Source: Chitinophaga silvisoli
GTDB taxonomy: Bacteria; Bacteroidota; Bacteroidia; Chitinophagales; Chitinophagaceae
DNA: 64,000 bases
NCBI RefSeq assembly: GCF_003412465.1
Contig: NZ_QTJV01000002.1
Location: 1,054,001 to 1,118,000 of the forward strand
Direction of reading: 5' to 3'
Positions within the stretch are counted from its first letter, which is position 1. Every line of letters begins with the position of its first letter. Below the pieces are notes generated by a model. It saw only the letters and a program-made list of their open reading frames with translations. It did not search any database and was not told the DNA's origin. Below are positions 52,814 through 60,433 of this stretch, piece by piece. The position numbers and the translations under genes are program-made.

Positions 52814-53991
52814 TTTATACTTTCAGAAACTGTCAGAGATGCGTATATGTCTTTGACAGTTTCTGCATATTCTTCGATCGTGAATTTCTTTACTGAGTTG
52901 AATGCATTCCTGCTCAGTTTCTCCTGCAGGGCTTTGTCCAGGGCTAGAATAGCCATCTTCTCTGCGAGTACGTCCGCTTCCCCAAGGTATAATAAACCAT
53001 TCTCTCCATCCTGGATGATCTCTTTTGTTCCCGCTGCATCATAGCCAATTACAGGTTTACCAAAGCTCATGGCCTCAATGGTCACTCTACCCAATGCTTC
53101 ATGTTTACTACACATCAGCAGGCAGTCAATGGAGGTGTACACCCCGCGTATATCAGCAATATAGCCGGTGAAGTCGACATTGGCTCCCAGTCCAAGTTCC
53201 TGTACATATGCCTTTAACATCGCTGTATAATCATCGGGTCCGGAACCGGCCAGGATCAACCTGATATTTTTACACTTTGTATATAATTGATGAAACGCCC
53301 TGAGCGCCTCCAGTTGCCCTTTTTCCTCGCTTAGATGTCCTACCAGGGCAAAGACAAACTCTTTCTGCGGCTCCTCTTTTTTATTGGAAATAGCTTCAAT
53401 ATGTTGCTTCAGGGTCTTGATGGAGATCACCCCATTGTATACGATCTTCTTGATACCCGCTTTGGAATCGATCACCCGTTTCTGATAGATCGCTTTGCTG
53501 ATGCTGATAACTGTATCCGCTTTATTGAGCCAGAACATAAAGTACTTGTATCCGAAATTATACCTGAACTTATAATCCTGCCAGCCAAACTCCCGGATAT
53601 GCCATACCAGTTTTTTCCTGGTCCATAACGAGAAGTAAGCGCCTATTAAGGTCGCGGAAGAGTTCATGTGAATGATATCGTAATCTTTAAACAGGGAGGA
53701 GTGTTTGATCACCAGTCGCCAGTTGTGCAGGAATTTAACGATCCCTTTGGCCCTTTCAGTCATCACCCGTTTAAAATCCAGTTGCTGATCCTGCCCTTTA
53801 AAATATACTTCGTTGTAAAAAGGAATAATAGTGTAAGGAATATTTCTCTTGCTGGCTACAGTGGTAAGCCGGCCTTCATTAGGCACTACTAAATGAAAAT
53901 CCACATCAGACGATAATCCTTCTATTAAATCGAGTAACGATTTATTAGCACCATATAGGTCGGTGTAATGTGTGATGTAAATAACTTTCAT
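52810..53991 (-). CDS. Glycosyltransferase family 4
   Basis: A 393-residue GT-B enzyme. The N-terminus has HYTDLYGANKSLLDLIEGLS, the middle has FALVGHLSEEKGQLEALRAF and LILAGSGPDDYTAMLKAYV, and CSKHEALGRVTIEAMSFGKP shows both glutamates of the EX7E motif (E in HEALG and E in IEAM). It transfers a sugar with retention, to an unknown acceptor. It runs opposite to the polysaccharide genes and shares two bases with the RemB-like stop. It probably belongs functionally to the locus, forming its right border. Confidence 0.92.
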   Translation of the reverse strand: MKVIYITHYTDLYGANKSLLDLIEGLSSDVDFHLVVPNEGRLTTVASKRNIPYTIIPFYNEVYFKGQDQQLDFKRVMTERAKGIVKFLHNWRLVIKHSSLFKDYDIIHMNSSATLIGAYFSLWTRKKLVWHIREFGWQDYKFRYNFGYKYFMFWLNKADTVISISKAIYQKRVIDSKAGIKKIVYNGVISIKTLKQHIEAISNKKEEPQKEFVFALVGHLSEEKGQLEALRAFHQLYTKCKNIRLILAGSGPDDYTAMLKAYVQELGLGANVDFTGYIADIRGVYTSIDCLLMCSKHEALGRVTIEAMSFGKPVIGYDAAGTKEIIQDGENGLLYLGEADVLAEKMAILALDKALQEKLSRNAFNSVKKFTIEEYAETVKDIYASLTVSESIN

Positions 53992-54379
53992 AGCAAGTAC
54001 GTTCTTTAAGGACCGAATTGCTCAATAAATAAATTCCTTTCTCAATAGGGGAGACTATCCTTATCCAGGATACTCAATAAAAATCATCATGGTGTCGTTT
54101 CCAGGATCCCCCCCTATGACAGGTTAAACAATCTCCAGTTAAAAAATTTCATCGGTTACGCGGAAATGATTTCCCTACCCACTAGCAAGGCAACACATAT
54201 TCGCATACGGTTGAAAAAAAGATGTACCCCTTTAGATCAAAAATTTCCGTTAAAGTTTAACAAAAATAAAATTTTCGATTGGTTTTTATATACTTATATA
54301 ATCGATTTCTATATGTTTGGTCATAAAACCCCATCTGTGGTTATTTATTAACTTGTAAAGCTTTTACTAACTTCGCCCC
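53992..54379. other. 388-bp divergent intergenic region between GT4 and ABC-F genes
   Basis: No gene is supported. It is AT-rich on the right. Three copies of CTCAATA lie at 54021-54027, 54041-54047 and 54073-54079, upstream of the minus-strand GT4 gene. A weak minus-strand -7 match (rc of CAAAAATA, 54261-54268) and a near-match TAACTTCG (54368-54375) before the ABC-F gene are present. A 61-codon frame at 54166-54351 looks accidental. Confidence 0.5.
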
Positions 54380-56278
54380 ATGCATTATGTTACAGTAGAA
54401 GGACTAACGAAGTCCTATGGCGCAGGCCCCTTGTTTAAAGATATTTCTTTCCATATCGAAGAAGGTGACAAGATCGCCCTGGTGGCGCTGAATGGTACCG
54501 GCAAATCCACCCTGCTCCGCATTCTTTGCGGCCAGGAAACACCAGATGCCGGCACTGTCTGGATCCATAAAGATGTAACAGTAGTCATGCTGGAACAGCA
54601 AAATGCTTTCAATCCCGGAGAAACCATCTCCCGCCACATATTCTCACAGGGCCATCCTGTACTTTCCGCAATCAGGGATTATGAAATGCTGACTGAAGAA
54701 GGAGAGGAGCCCGATCTGGACAAGCTGACCAAAGCTATCGAACGTATGGATGAGCTGAATGCATGGCATTTTGATTCCAAAGTGAAGCAAATCCTCGGCA
54801 AGCTGAATATCCACCATATGGAACAGCTCATGGGCAGCCTTTCCGGTGGTCAGGTCAAGAGAGTGGCATTGGCCAAAGTACTGATCGATATCGGCTTTGA
54901 ACACAGGCACACCCTGCTCATCATGGATGAACCTACCAACCACCTGGATGTAGGTATGATCGAGTGGCTGGAAAACTACCTGGACCAGGAAAAAGTAACC
55001 CTGCTGCTCGTCACCCACGACCGTTACTTCCTGGATAGCGTGTGTAATGAAATCATGGAACTGGATCAGCAACAGCTGTTCATTTATAAGGGCGATTACG
55101 AAAACTACCTCGAAAAGAAAGCCACCCGCGAGGAGATGGCTAAATCCAGTGTGGAAAAGGCCCGCAATGTGTTCCGCAAGGAACTGGAATGGATGCGTAA
55201 GCAGCCCAAAGCCCGTACTACCAAGTCTAAATCACGTATCGATGCTTTTGCCGAGGTAAAGGAAAAAGCCAGCGTAAGACTGGAAAAACAACAGCTGGAA
55301 CTGAATGTAAAGATGACCCGCCTGGGGGGCAAGATCATCGAAATGAAAAAAGTCTACAAAGCTTATGGCGATCTGCAGATCCTGAAAGGCTTTGACTATA
55401 CTTTTAAGAGAGGTGAACGCGTAGGCGTGGTAGGAAAGAATGGGGTGGGGAAATCCACATTCCTCAACATGTTGCTGGGACTGGAACAACCTGATTCCGG
55501 AAAGATCAATACCGGCGAAACCATCGTATTCGGCAACTATGATCAGCGCGGCCTTGTCATCAAGGAAGATATGCGTGTCATTGAATTCGTAAAGAACATT
55601 GCTGAAAACTTCCCCCTGGCAGATGGTACAAAGGTAAGTGCCGCCCAGTTCTTACAGCTATTCCTGTTCCCGCCGGAAAAGCAGTATACCTACATCTCCA
55701 AGCTGAGTGGTGGAGAGAAGAGAAGATTACACCTATTGAGCATACTCTTCCGTAACCCGAACTTCCTGGTACTGGATGAGCCTACGAACGACCTGGATCT
55801 GCCTACCCTGAGCATCCTGGAAGACTTCCTCCTGGATTTCCAGGGCTGCCTGATCATCGTGAGCCACGACCGTTACTTCATGGATAAACTGGTCGATCAC
55901 CTGTTTGTGTTCGAAGGCCAGGGTGTGGTGAGTGACTTCCCGGGCAACTATACCCAGTACCGCGAATGGGAAAAGGATAAACCCGGGCAGGAAAAAGAAG
56001 AGCCCAAACCAGTACCTGCAGCTACGACTGCAGCACCCGCACCAGCCGCGCCGGTAGATAAGGGACGCAAAATGTCCTTCAAGGAGAAACGGGAACTGGA
56101 ACTGCTGGAAAAGGAAATCGCCGACCTGGAAAAAGAAAAGGAAACGCTGGACGCTAAAATGGCATCAGGGACTCTTCCATATGCCGAACTGGAACCGATT
56201 GCGCGCCGCGTAGGGGAAGTGATTAACTTACTGGATGAGAAGGGTATGCGCTGGTTGGAACTGAGTGAATTAAGCTGA
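54380..56278 (+). CDS. ABC-F family ATPase
   Basis: A 632-residue soluble protein with two ABC domains and no membrane part. Domain 1 (about 4-250): Walker A LNGTGKST at 37-44, signature SGGQVKRVALAK, Walker B LLIMDEPTNHLDV. Domain 2 (about 320-530): VGKNGVGKSTFL, LSGGEKRRLHLLS, FLVLDEPTNDLDL. A linker rich in KTRTTKSKSR and a C-terminal coiled coil (about 565-625) after an Ala/Pro-rich hinge recall Uup. ABC-F proteins act on ribosomes or in DNA-related processes; the exact role here is unclear. A bidirectional terminator follows. Confidence 0.93.
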   Translation: MHYVTVEGLTKSYGAGPLFKDISFHIEEGDKIALVALNGTGKSTLLRILCGQETPDAGTVWIHKDVTVVMLEQQNAFNPGETISRHIFSQGHPVLSAIRDYEMLTEEGEEPDLDKLTKAIERMDELNAWHFDSKVKQILGKLNIHHMEQLMGSLSGGQVKRVALAKVLIDIGFEHRHTLLIMDEPTNHLDVGMIEWLENYLDQEKVTLLLVTHDRYFLDSVCNEIMELDQQQLFIYKGDYENYLEKKATREEMAKSSVEKARNVFRKELEWMRKQPKARTTKSKSRIDAFAEVKEKASVRLEKQQLELNVKMTRLGGKIIEMKKVYKAYGDLQILKGFDYTFKRGERVGVVGKNGVGKSTFLNMLLGLEQPDSGKINTGETIVFGNYDQRGLVIKEDMRVIEFVKNIAENFPLADGTKVSAAQFLQLFLFPPEKQYTYISKLSGGEKRRLHLLSILFRNPNFLVLDEPTNDLDLPTLSILEDFLLDFQGCLIIVSHDRYFMDKLVDHLFVFEGQGVVSDFPGNYTQYREWEKDKPGQEKEEPKPVPAATTAAPAPAAPVDKGRKMSFKEKRELELLEKEIADLEKEKETLDAKMASGTLPYAELEPIARRVGEVINLLDEKGMRWLELSELS

Positions 56279-56294
56279 TAATTTCTTTATAAAT

Positions 56295-56332
56295 AAGAAG
56301 GGCTGACTATCCGAGGTCAGCCCTTCTTTATT
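56295..56332. terminator. Bidirectional terminator between ABC-F gene and small secreted protein
   Basis: A 13-bp stem (56295-56307 with 56316-56328) around an 8-nt loop, T-rich on the right and A-rich on the left, between convergent genes. Confidence 0.9.
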
Positions 56333-56340
56333 TGTATGAA

Positions 56341-56640
56341 TTAATCTTTCTTATCCCTGATTTCAGAAGGTTTCAGGTAAACTTTCTTACCCTTGTCATC
56401 CACATAATATTTGTTGTCTTTTTTGTCGATATAGACGGTTTGGCCACCCGGACCTACCTTGCCTTTATAAGTCTTGTCAGTTACCTTACTGGCACCTTTT
56501 ACAGCGATAGAGGCTGTCTTATTACCTACTTTCTTAGCGGTACTGTCTATACCCTGCGCCATACCTGCATGGCTGGAGAGCAAAGCTGCAGCAGTAATGG
56601 ACATAGCCACTATACCTGCACGTATTGTTTTTGGTTTCAT
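56341..56640 (-). CDS. Small basic secreted protein of unknown function
   Basis: A 99-residue protein. Residues 1-29 look like a signal peptide (ITAAALLSSHAGMAQ). The mature part is lysine-rich and has KVGPGGQTVYIDKKDNKYY then VDDKGKKVYLKPSEI, a beta-hairpin-like motif reminiscent of the PBCV-specific basic adaptor domain and of short repeats with Gly-Gly-x-Tyr/Val-Tyr. I give no function. It is convergent with the ABC-F gene and seems to be a single-gene unit. Confidence 0.65.
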   Translation of the reverse strand: MKPKTIRAGIVAMSITAAALLSSHAGMAQGIDSTAKKVGNKTASIAVKGASKVTDKTYKGKVGPGGQTVYIDKKDNKYYVDDKGKKVYLKPSEIRDKKD

Positions 56641-56751
56641 AACATCAATTTTTTATACCGATTATTATTCAATTTTGATGCCAGTACAGGAGCTGATGAG
56701 CTGGACTATAACAGATTAGGCCGGTATGTTCGTTGAATGATTTATTTACAA

Positions 56752-56759
56752 TACATTTG
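56752..56759 (+). promoter_or_regulatory. Putative -7 element for the small acidic protein
   Basis: TACATTTG lies 30 bp before the ATG at 56790. A TTG at 56733-56735 is 16 bp upstream, slightly closer than usual. Confidence 0.4.
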
Positions 56760-56789
56760 TTTTACATCATCAATAAAAATAAAATTACT

Positions 56790-57077
56790 ATGGCTAAGTT
56801 ACCCAAGTTTATGATCGCAGACGATCCAGTGACGGATCCTGATAACGAATATATCTTCCATACAGAGCAGCCGCGTTTCTTCGCTAAGCGTGTGGAAGAA
56901 GATGAAGAAAGTGCATACATCGATATCGTTCATGAAATCGACAATGTAGAAGATTTCTTCAAGAACGATCCGGCTAAAAAAGAGGAGCTGCTGGATGAAC
57001 TGGAAAGCTGGTATTATGCTTACCTGGAATGGCTGGATGAAGATGAATTTGGTGATGATGAAGATGACGAAGAATAG
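56790..57077 (+). CDS. Small acidic hypothetical protein
   Basis: A 95-residue soluble protein, very acidic, with a C-terminal EDEFGDDEDDEE tail. The sequence MAKLPKFMIADDPVTDPDNE then YIFHTEQPRFFAKRVEED shows one likely folded segment (about 1-75), with aromatic residues in LESWYYAYLEWLDE. I do not recognise a family. The ATG at 56790 is chosen because it is the first that follows the -7 element; an upstream in-frame codon at 56733 lies within the promoter region. A terminator follows. Confidence 0.75.
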   Translation: MAKLPKFMIADDPVTDPDNEYIFHTEQPRFFAKRVEEDEESAYIDIVHEIDNVEDFFKNDPAKKEELLDELESWYYAYLEWLDEDEFGDDEDDEE

Positions 57078-57119
57078 TCTGCAATAAGCGTGTGAAAAAC
57101 GAAACAAAATTCTTAATTA

Positions 57120-57157
57120 AAAAAGGTTGTATCATTTTTATGAATACAACCTTTTTT
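57120..57157 (+). terminator. Intrinsic terminator after the small acidic protein gene
   Basis: A 13-bp stem AAAAAGGTTGTAT (57120-57132) with its complement (57144-57156), an 11-nt loop and a terminal T-run. Confidence 0.85.
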
Positions 57158-57237
57158 AATTACTATTTAGTTAGATAGTAAACAGGTTTTCTATACAGGG
57201 GGCTTAATTTTATAGGTAGACAAAAAGTTTTGAAACT

Positions 57238-58275
57238 ATGGAATACAGACAATTAGGAGGATCAGGATTAAGAGTGCCCGTATTGAGTTTTGGGACAGCT
57301 ACCTTCGGTGGTGGCAATGAATTTTTTAAAGCATGGGGTAGTACGCAGGTAGAAGAAGCGCGTCGCCTGATAGATATCTGTTTAGAGGCTGGTGTCAATT
57401 TTTTTGATACTGCCAATGTGTATTCAGCAGGAGCCTCAGAAGAAATTCTGGGCAAGGCGCTGAAAGGGCTGCGTGACCAGGTATTGATCTCTACCAAAGC
57501 CACTTTCCCCCTGGGCGAAGGAGTGAACGACTATGGTTCTTCCCGCTTTCACCTCATTAAGAGTGCTGAGGCAAGCCTGAAGCGACTGGGCACCGACTAT
57601 ATCGATGTATACCACCTGCACGGCTTTGATGCCAATACACCGGTAGAAGAGACCCTCAATGCGCTCAATACCCTGGTACAAAGCGGCAAGGTACGCTACA
57701 TCGCCTGCTCCAACTTCTCAGGCTGGCACCTCATGAAATCGCTGTCCATCTCCGAAAGATATGGCTGGTCTAAATACATTGCACACCAGGCCTATTATTC
57801 ACTGGTGAACAGGGATTTTGAATGGGAGCTAATGCCCCTGGGCATAGACCAGAACGTAGGTACCATTGTATGGAGTCCCCTGGCAGCAGGTAGACTGAGT
57901 GGCAAATATCGCCGTAATCAGCCTGCTCCTGCCGATGCAAGAGTGGCACAGGGTGGTAGCCCTATTCCGGCTTCTGCCATCACAGACGAGGTGTTCTATA
58001 ACATCATCGACGAACTGGAAGCCATCGCCAAAGAAGTGGAGAAAACAGTAGCACAGGTGGCTATCAACTGGCTCCTGCAAAGACCTACCGTTTCCAACAT
58101 CATCATCGGTGCCAGGAACGAAGAGCAGCTGAAACAGAATTTTGGCGCAGTAGGCTGGAACCTGACGCTGGATCAGGTGAAGCGACTGGACAAGGTGAGT
58201 GAGGTACCGCCGGTGTATCCTTACTGGCATCAACGGGGTTTCCCAATGCTGAATGCGGCACCGAAACTATATTAA
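57238..58275 (+). CDS. Aldo/keto reductase
   Basis: A 345-residue cytoplasmic (alpha/beta)8-barrel NADPH oxidoreductase. Typical elements are LRVPVLSFGTATFGGGNEFF, the catalytic Asp/Tyr region NFFDTANVYSAGASEEILG (D and Y), LISTKATF with the active-site Lys, DYIDVYHLHGFD with the His, and the NADPH-binding IIGARNEEQLKQNFG. The physiological substrate is unknown; many relatives reduce carbonyl stress products or sugars. It is a single-gene unit ending in a strong terminator. Confidence 0.93.
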   Translation: MEYRQLGGSGLRVPVLSFGTATFGGGNEFFKAWGSTQVEEARRLIDICLEAGVNFFDTANVYSAGASEEILGKALKGLRDQVLISTKATFPLGEGVNDYGSSRFHLIKSAEASLKRLGTDYIDVYHLHGFDANTPVEETLNALNTLVQSGKVRYIACSNFSGWHLMKSLSISERYGWSKYIAHQAYYSLVNRDFEWELMPLGIDQNVGTIVWSPLAAGRLSGKYRRNQPAPADARVAQGGSPIPASAITDEVFYNIIDELEAIAKEVEKTVAQVAINWLLQRPTVSNIIIGARNEEQLKQNFGAVGWNLTLDQVKRLDKVSEVPPVYPYWHQRGFPMLNAAPKLY

Positions 58276-58289
58276 AGGTTTTTGAAAAG

Positions 58290-58318
58290 GCCCTCACAGT
58301 AGTGAGGGCTTTTTTTTT
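58290..58318 (+). terminator. Intrinsic terminator after the aldo/keto reductase gene
   Basis: GCCCTCAC (58290-58297) pairs with GTGAGGGC (58302-58309), a 4-nt loop, then nine T. Confidence 0.92.
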
Positions 58319-58415
58319 GAGGTCCCTTGCCGATACGCGGATTTTTGTATTTTTATCCGGGTTACTAACACAATTGATTTTCATAGGTGCGGCAGCTACC
58401 AGTTTCAACCAAACC

Positions 58416-59000
58416 ATGACGAGGCCACTAATAGATAATGCCTTTTTTCAACGCATCGCATCCGGTGATCAGACTGCATTTGCATTGCTGGTCGCCCATT
58501 ACCATAAGAGTGTATATTCCGTGGCATACCGGCTTACCAGGTCCGTACCACTGTCCGAAGAAATTGTGCAGGATGTATTCCTGAAGATCTGGTTAAAAAG
58601 AGAGATGCTGGTGGAAATCGCCAACTTCCCGGCATTCCTCCATACCGTCTCTGCAAACATGATCTATAGCACCCTCCGGCAGCAACAAAGGGATATACTG
58701 AGCATCTGCGATACCGATCTGGAAGAACGATCGCCGGCAGCCAACACGACTGAACATGTGGTGCAGGACAGGGAATATGAAAGCTTGCTTGAAAAAGCAA
58801 TCCGTCGCTTACCAGAGCGGCAACAACAGACCTATATCCTCATTAAAAAAGAAGGGATGAAAAGAGAGGCTGCGGCAGCTGCCATGAATATCTCCCCCGA
58901 AACCGTAAAATCCAATCTGGAACAGGCGATGAAGAACATCCGGGCCTTCTGTATGGCCAACCTGGACCTACTTACGATCATCATCTGGCTGGGCTGGTAA
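58416..59000 (+). CDS. ECF RNA polymerase sigma factor
   Basis: A 194-residue sigma-70 ECF factor. Region 2 is at about 25-90 (ALLVAHYHKSVYSVAYRLTR and EEIVQDVFLKIWLKREML) and region 4 at about 125-180 (AIRRLPERQQQTYILIKKEG, AAAAMNISPETVKSNLEQAM). The C-terminus ends in a short hydrophobic stretch (LLTIIIWLGW), seen in many Bacteroidota members. The ATG at 58416 gives the family-typical start; an in-frame start at 58302 would lie in the upstream terminator. FecR and SusC genes follow, forming a cell-surface signalling module. Confidence 0.93.
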   Translation: MTRPLIDNAFFQRIASGDQTAFALLVAHYHKSVYSVAYRLTRSVPLSEEIVQDVFLKIWLKREMLVEIANFPAFLHTVSANMIYSTLRQQQRDILSICDTDLEERSPAANTTEHVVQDREYESLLEKAIRRLPERQQQTYILIKKEGMKREAAAAAMNISPETVKSNLEQAMKNIRAFCMANLDLLTIIIWLGW

Positions 59001-59056
59001 AAAATATTTTTTACGCCTTACCCCCCAAACCTATTTTTTAAGCGTCAATATTAGTA

Positions 59057-60223
59057 ATGGATTCATTAAACCGTCTGGAAGAGCTTTTTAACCGCTGCAT
59101 GAATGAGCAGGCTACTGAAGAGGAAGTAGCTGAGCTGACCCGATTAATGCTGCTACCTGAGAACGCGGAGAAAGCAAGGCGGTTGATAGAACAGGCACAC
59201 GAGGCTGTCCCCGAAATGGAGCTGCCAGTGAGCACCATTGCCGCTATTACCACTGCCATTTTCCAGGCAGAGGAAAATACACAGCTGGTAGTAGTGAAGA
59301 AACACCGCTTCCGCTGGTTGCGCTATGCTGCCGCCGTCGCCCTGATCCTGGCAGCTGCCCGGGGTGGATACCTGTGGAAGTCTTTCAAAAGCAAGCCACT
59401 GGCGCAGGTACAAACCCAGCATGATATCCTTGCAGGTGGCGACAAAGCTATCCTGACACTGGCAGATGGATCGACAATTGAACTTGATAGTACAGGCAAT
59501 CAGCAGATCGCGAAACAGGGCAACACCTCCATCATCAACTTAGCAGGAGGGAAGCTCGCTTATCATGCGGCTAATAATAGTAACGAAGTTTTATACAATA
59601 AAATCAGCACACCACGGGGAGGACAGTTCCAGATCACCCTGCCGGATGGAACGCAGGTATGGCTCAATGCCTTATCATCACTACGCTTTCCGACAGTGTT
59701 CAATGGAAGCAACAGGACAGTGGAACTAACAGGTGAAGCCTATTTCGAAGTACAGAAAGATGCAGCCAAACCATTTCTGGTAAAAGTAGCCGGCATGCAG
59801 ATAGACGTACTGGGCACCAGTTTCGATGTCATGGCTTATCCCGATGAAAAACAAATTCAGACAACCTTAATCGAAGGTGCAGTAAAGGTCTCTGTCGGGG
59901 GGAAATCTAAAATACTGCAGCCAGGAGAACAATCACAGGTACAAAAAGATGGAAGATTGGATGTGTTACCCACCACGGACCTTGAAAGTGTGATCGCATG
60001 GAAAAATGGATATTTTAAATTTAATCAGGCAGACTTACAGACCGTCATGCGCCAGCTGGCCCGCTGGTATGATGTGGAGGTTAGTTTCGAGGGCCCTATA
60101 CCAGATTTTCGCTTTGTAGGAGAGCTTAAAAGAAAAGCGAGTTTATCAACCAATTTGAAGATCCTGAGCTATAGCCAGGTCAATTTTAAGATGGATGGCA
60201 ATACCATCACAGTTACACCATAG
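59057..60223 (+). CDS. FecR family anti-sigma factor
   Basis: A 388-residue inner-membrane protein. A cytoplasmic N-terminal part (about 1-85) should bind the sigma factor. One membrane segment at about 88-107 (LRYAAAVALILAAARGGYLW) precedes the periplasmic FecR domain (about 130-300, with TPRGGQFQITLPDGTQVWLN, GEAYFEVQKDAAKPF and VLGTSFDVMAYPDEKQIQTT). A DUF4974-like end (LQTVMRQLARWYDVEVSFEG) closes it. It receives a signal from the downstream receptor's STN domain. It follows the sigma gene by 56 bp. Confidence 0.94.
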   Translation: MDSLNRLEELFNRCMNEQATEEEVAELTRLMLLPENAEKARRLIEQAHEAVPEMELPVSTIAAITTAIFQAEENTQLVVVKKHRFRWLRYAAAVALILAAARGGYLWKSFKSKPLAQVQTQHDILAGGDKAILTLADGSTIELDSTGNQQIAKQGNTSIINLAGGKLAYHAANNSNEVLYNKISTPRGGQFQITLPDGTQVWLNALSSLRFPTVFNGSNRTVELTGEAYFEVQKDAAKPFLVKVAGMQIDVLGTSFDVMAYPDEKQIQTTLIEGAVKVSVGGKSKILQPGEQSQVQKDGRLDVLPTTDLESVIAWKNGYFKFNQADLQTVMRQLARWYDVEVSFEGPIPDFRFVGELKRKASLSTNLKILSYSQVNFKMDGNTITVTP

Positions 60224-60267
60224 CGATTCTATATCTATTTAATATCTAACCAAACTAAAGCATCATT

Positions 60268-60433
60268 ATGAACAGTAATCAAATGAATCATTAAACTTTT
60301 GTCTGTACTACTGACGGCTTGCTATAAGTAAGCCGGGATCGCTGCAACAATCCCGGCAGTAGTCTGGTCTGGCTATTTGCATATAGCCATCATGAAGAAC
60401 TATTTCATTTTGTAACCAAAACCTACTCAAGGT
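60268..60433 (+). promoter_or_regulatory. Leader region of susC with alternative hairpins
   Basis: Two hairpins share bases 60332-60335: CGGCTT/AAGCCG (60315-60320 with 60330-60335) and GCCGGGAT/ATCCCGGC (60332-60339 with 60350-60357), so they cannot both form. Very short frames at 60268-60294 (8 codons) and about 60394 (7 codons) are also present. There is no T-run after either hairpin. Confidence 0.45.

Noticed and set aside
33151..53991. Recently transferred genomic island
   Set aside because: No integrase, transposase, tRNA or flanking direct repeat was seen, and base composition by eye is similar to neighbours. Transfer is possible for such loci but is not shown here.
54166..54351. 61-codon frame in the region before the ABC-F gene
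   Set aside because: The sequence is AT-rich and the product lacks any domain, signal or promoter; it appears accidental.
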